A stretch of DNA of 64,000 bases from positions 9,796,001 to 9,860,000 of the forward strand of contig NC_085110.1 of assembly GCF_030269925.1 (NCBI RefSeq), written 5' to 3'; not shown here. The first letter of the stretch is position 1. Origin of the DNA: Bombyx mori. Taxonomy: Eukaryota > Arthropoda > Insecta > Lepidoptera > Bombycidae. More notes on this DNA, generated by a model. That model saw nothing but the letters and a program-made list of their open reading frames with translations. It searched no databases and was not told the DNA's origin.

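Overview
This window is eukaryotic and almost certainly from a moth, most likely the silkworm Bombyx or a close relative. It is AT-rich, gene-poor and intron-dominated. It is packed with Bm1-type SINEs, whose tRNA-like heads and 'agcaataaaa' tails are recognisable, with jockey-type LINE 3' ends, and with several families of Helitron-like rolling-circle transposons (5'-TC ... hairpin ... CTAG-3', inserted between A and T). No bacterial-style operons, CRISPR arrays or genuine rRNA/tRNA genes are visible.

The window holds one confidently recognised gene, on the + strand: the tensin orthologue (Drosophila blistery). I rebuilt it exon by exon. Every splice junction has GT-AG ends and the reading phase is kept from the ATG at 13771 to the window edge at 64000. 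The chain covers about 947 codons. In order these are a basic N-terminal leader (13771-13854), two linker exons (20032-20211, 35857-35913), the PTEN-like phosphatase domain (39066-42814), the C2 domain (42651-44295), a long Ser/Pro-rich and acidic linker (54430-63100), and the start of the SH2 domain (62975-63147 and 63988 to the edge). The rest of SH2 and the expected C-terminal PTB domain lie beyond the window. The phosphatase loop has Ala where the catalytic Cys would be, so this should be a catalytically dead, scaffold-type tensin. An extra 66-nt exon at 8665-8730 and an open frame at 34029-34319 are candidate alternative 5' exons. CpG-rich, repeat-free patches at about 13486-13690, 32672-32760 and 33400-34330 are candidate promoters.

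Layout: 1-8664 is repeat-rich sequence upstream of the first proposed exon, with a head-to-tail Helitron pair at 2477-4028 and a 5'-truncated LINE at 5431-6297. 8665-39065 contains the N-terminal exons and very long introns. 39066-44295 is the compact phosphatase/C2 exon cluster. 44296-54429 is a 10-kb intron with CpG patches and a tandem duplication. 54430-64000 is the linker/SH2 exon cluster, whose introns are dominated by Bm1, LINE and Helitron insertions. Six of the proposed splice acceptors lie within about 35 nt of a transposon end.

Limits: all exon calls come from reading frame, splice signals and remembered family motifs. Repeat-family names are by recognition and were not searched in a database.
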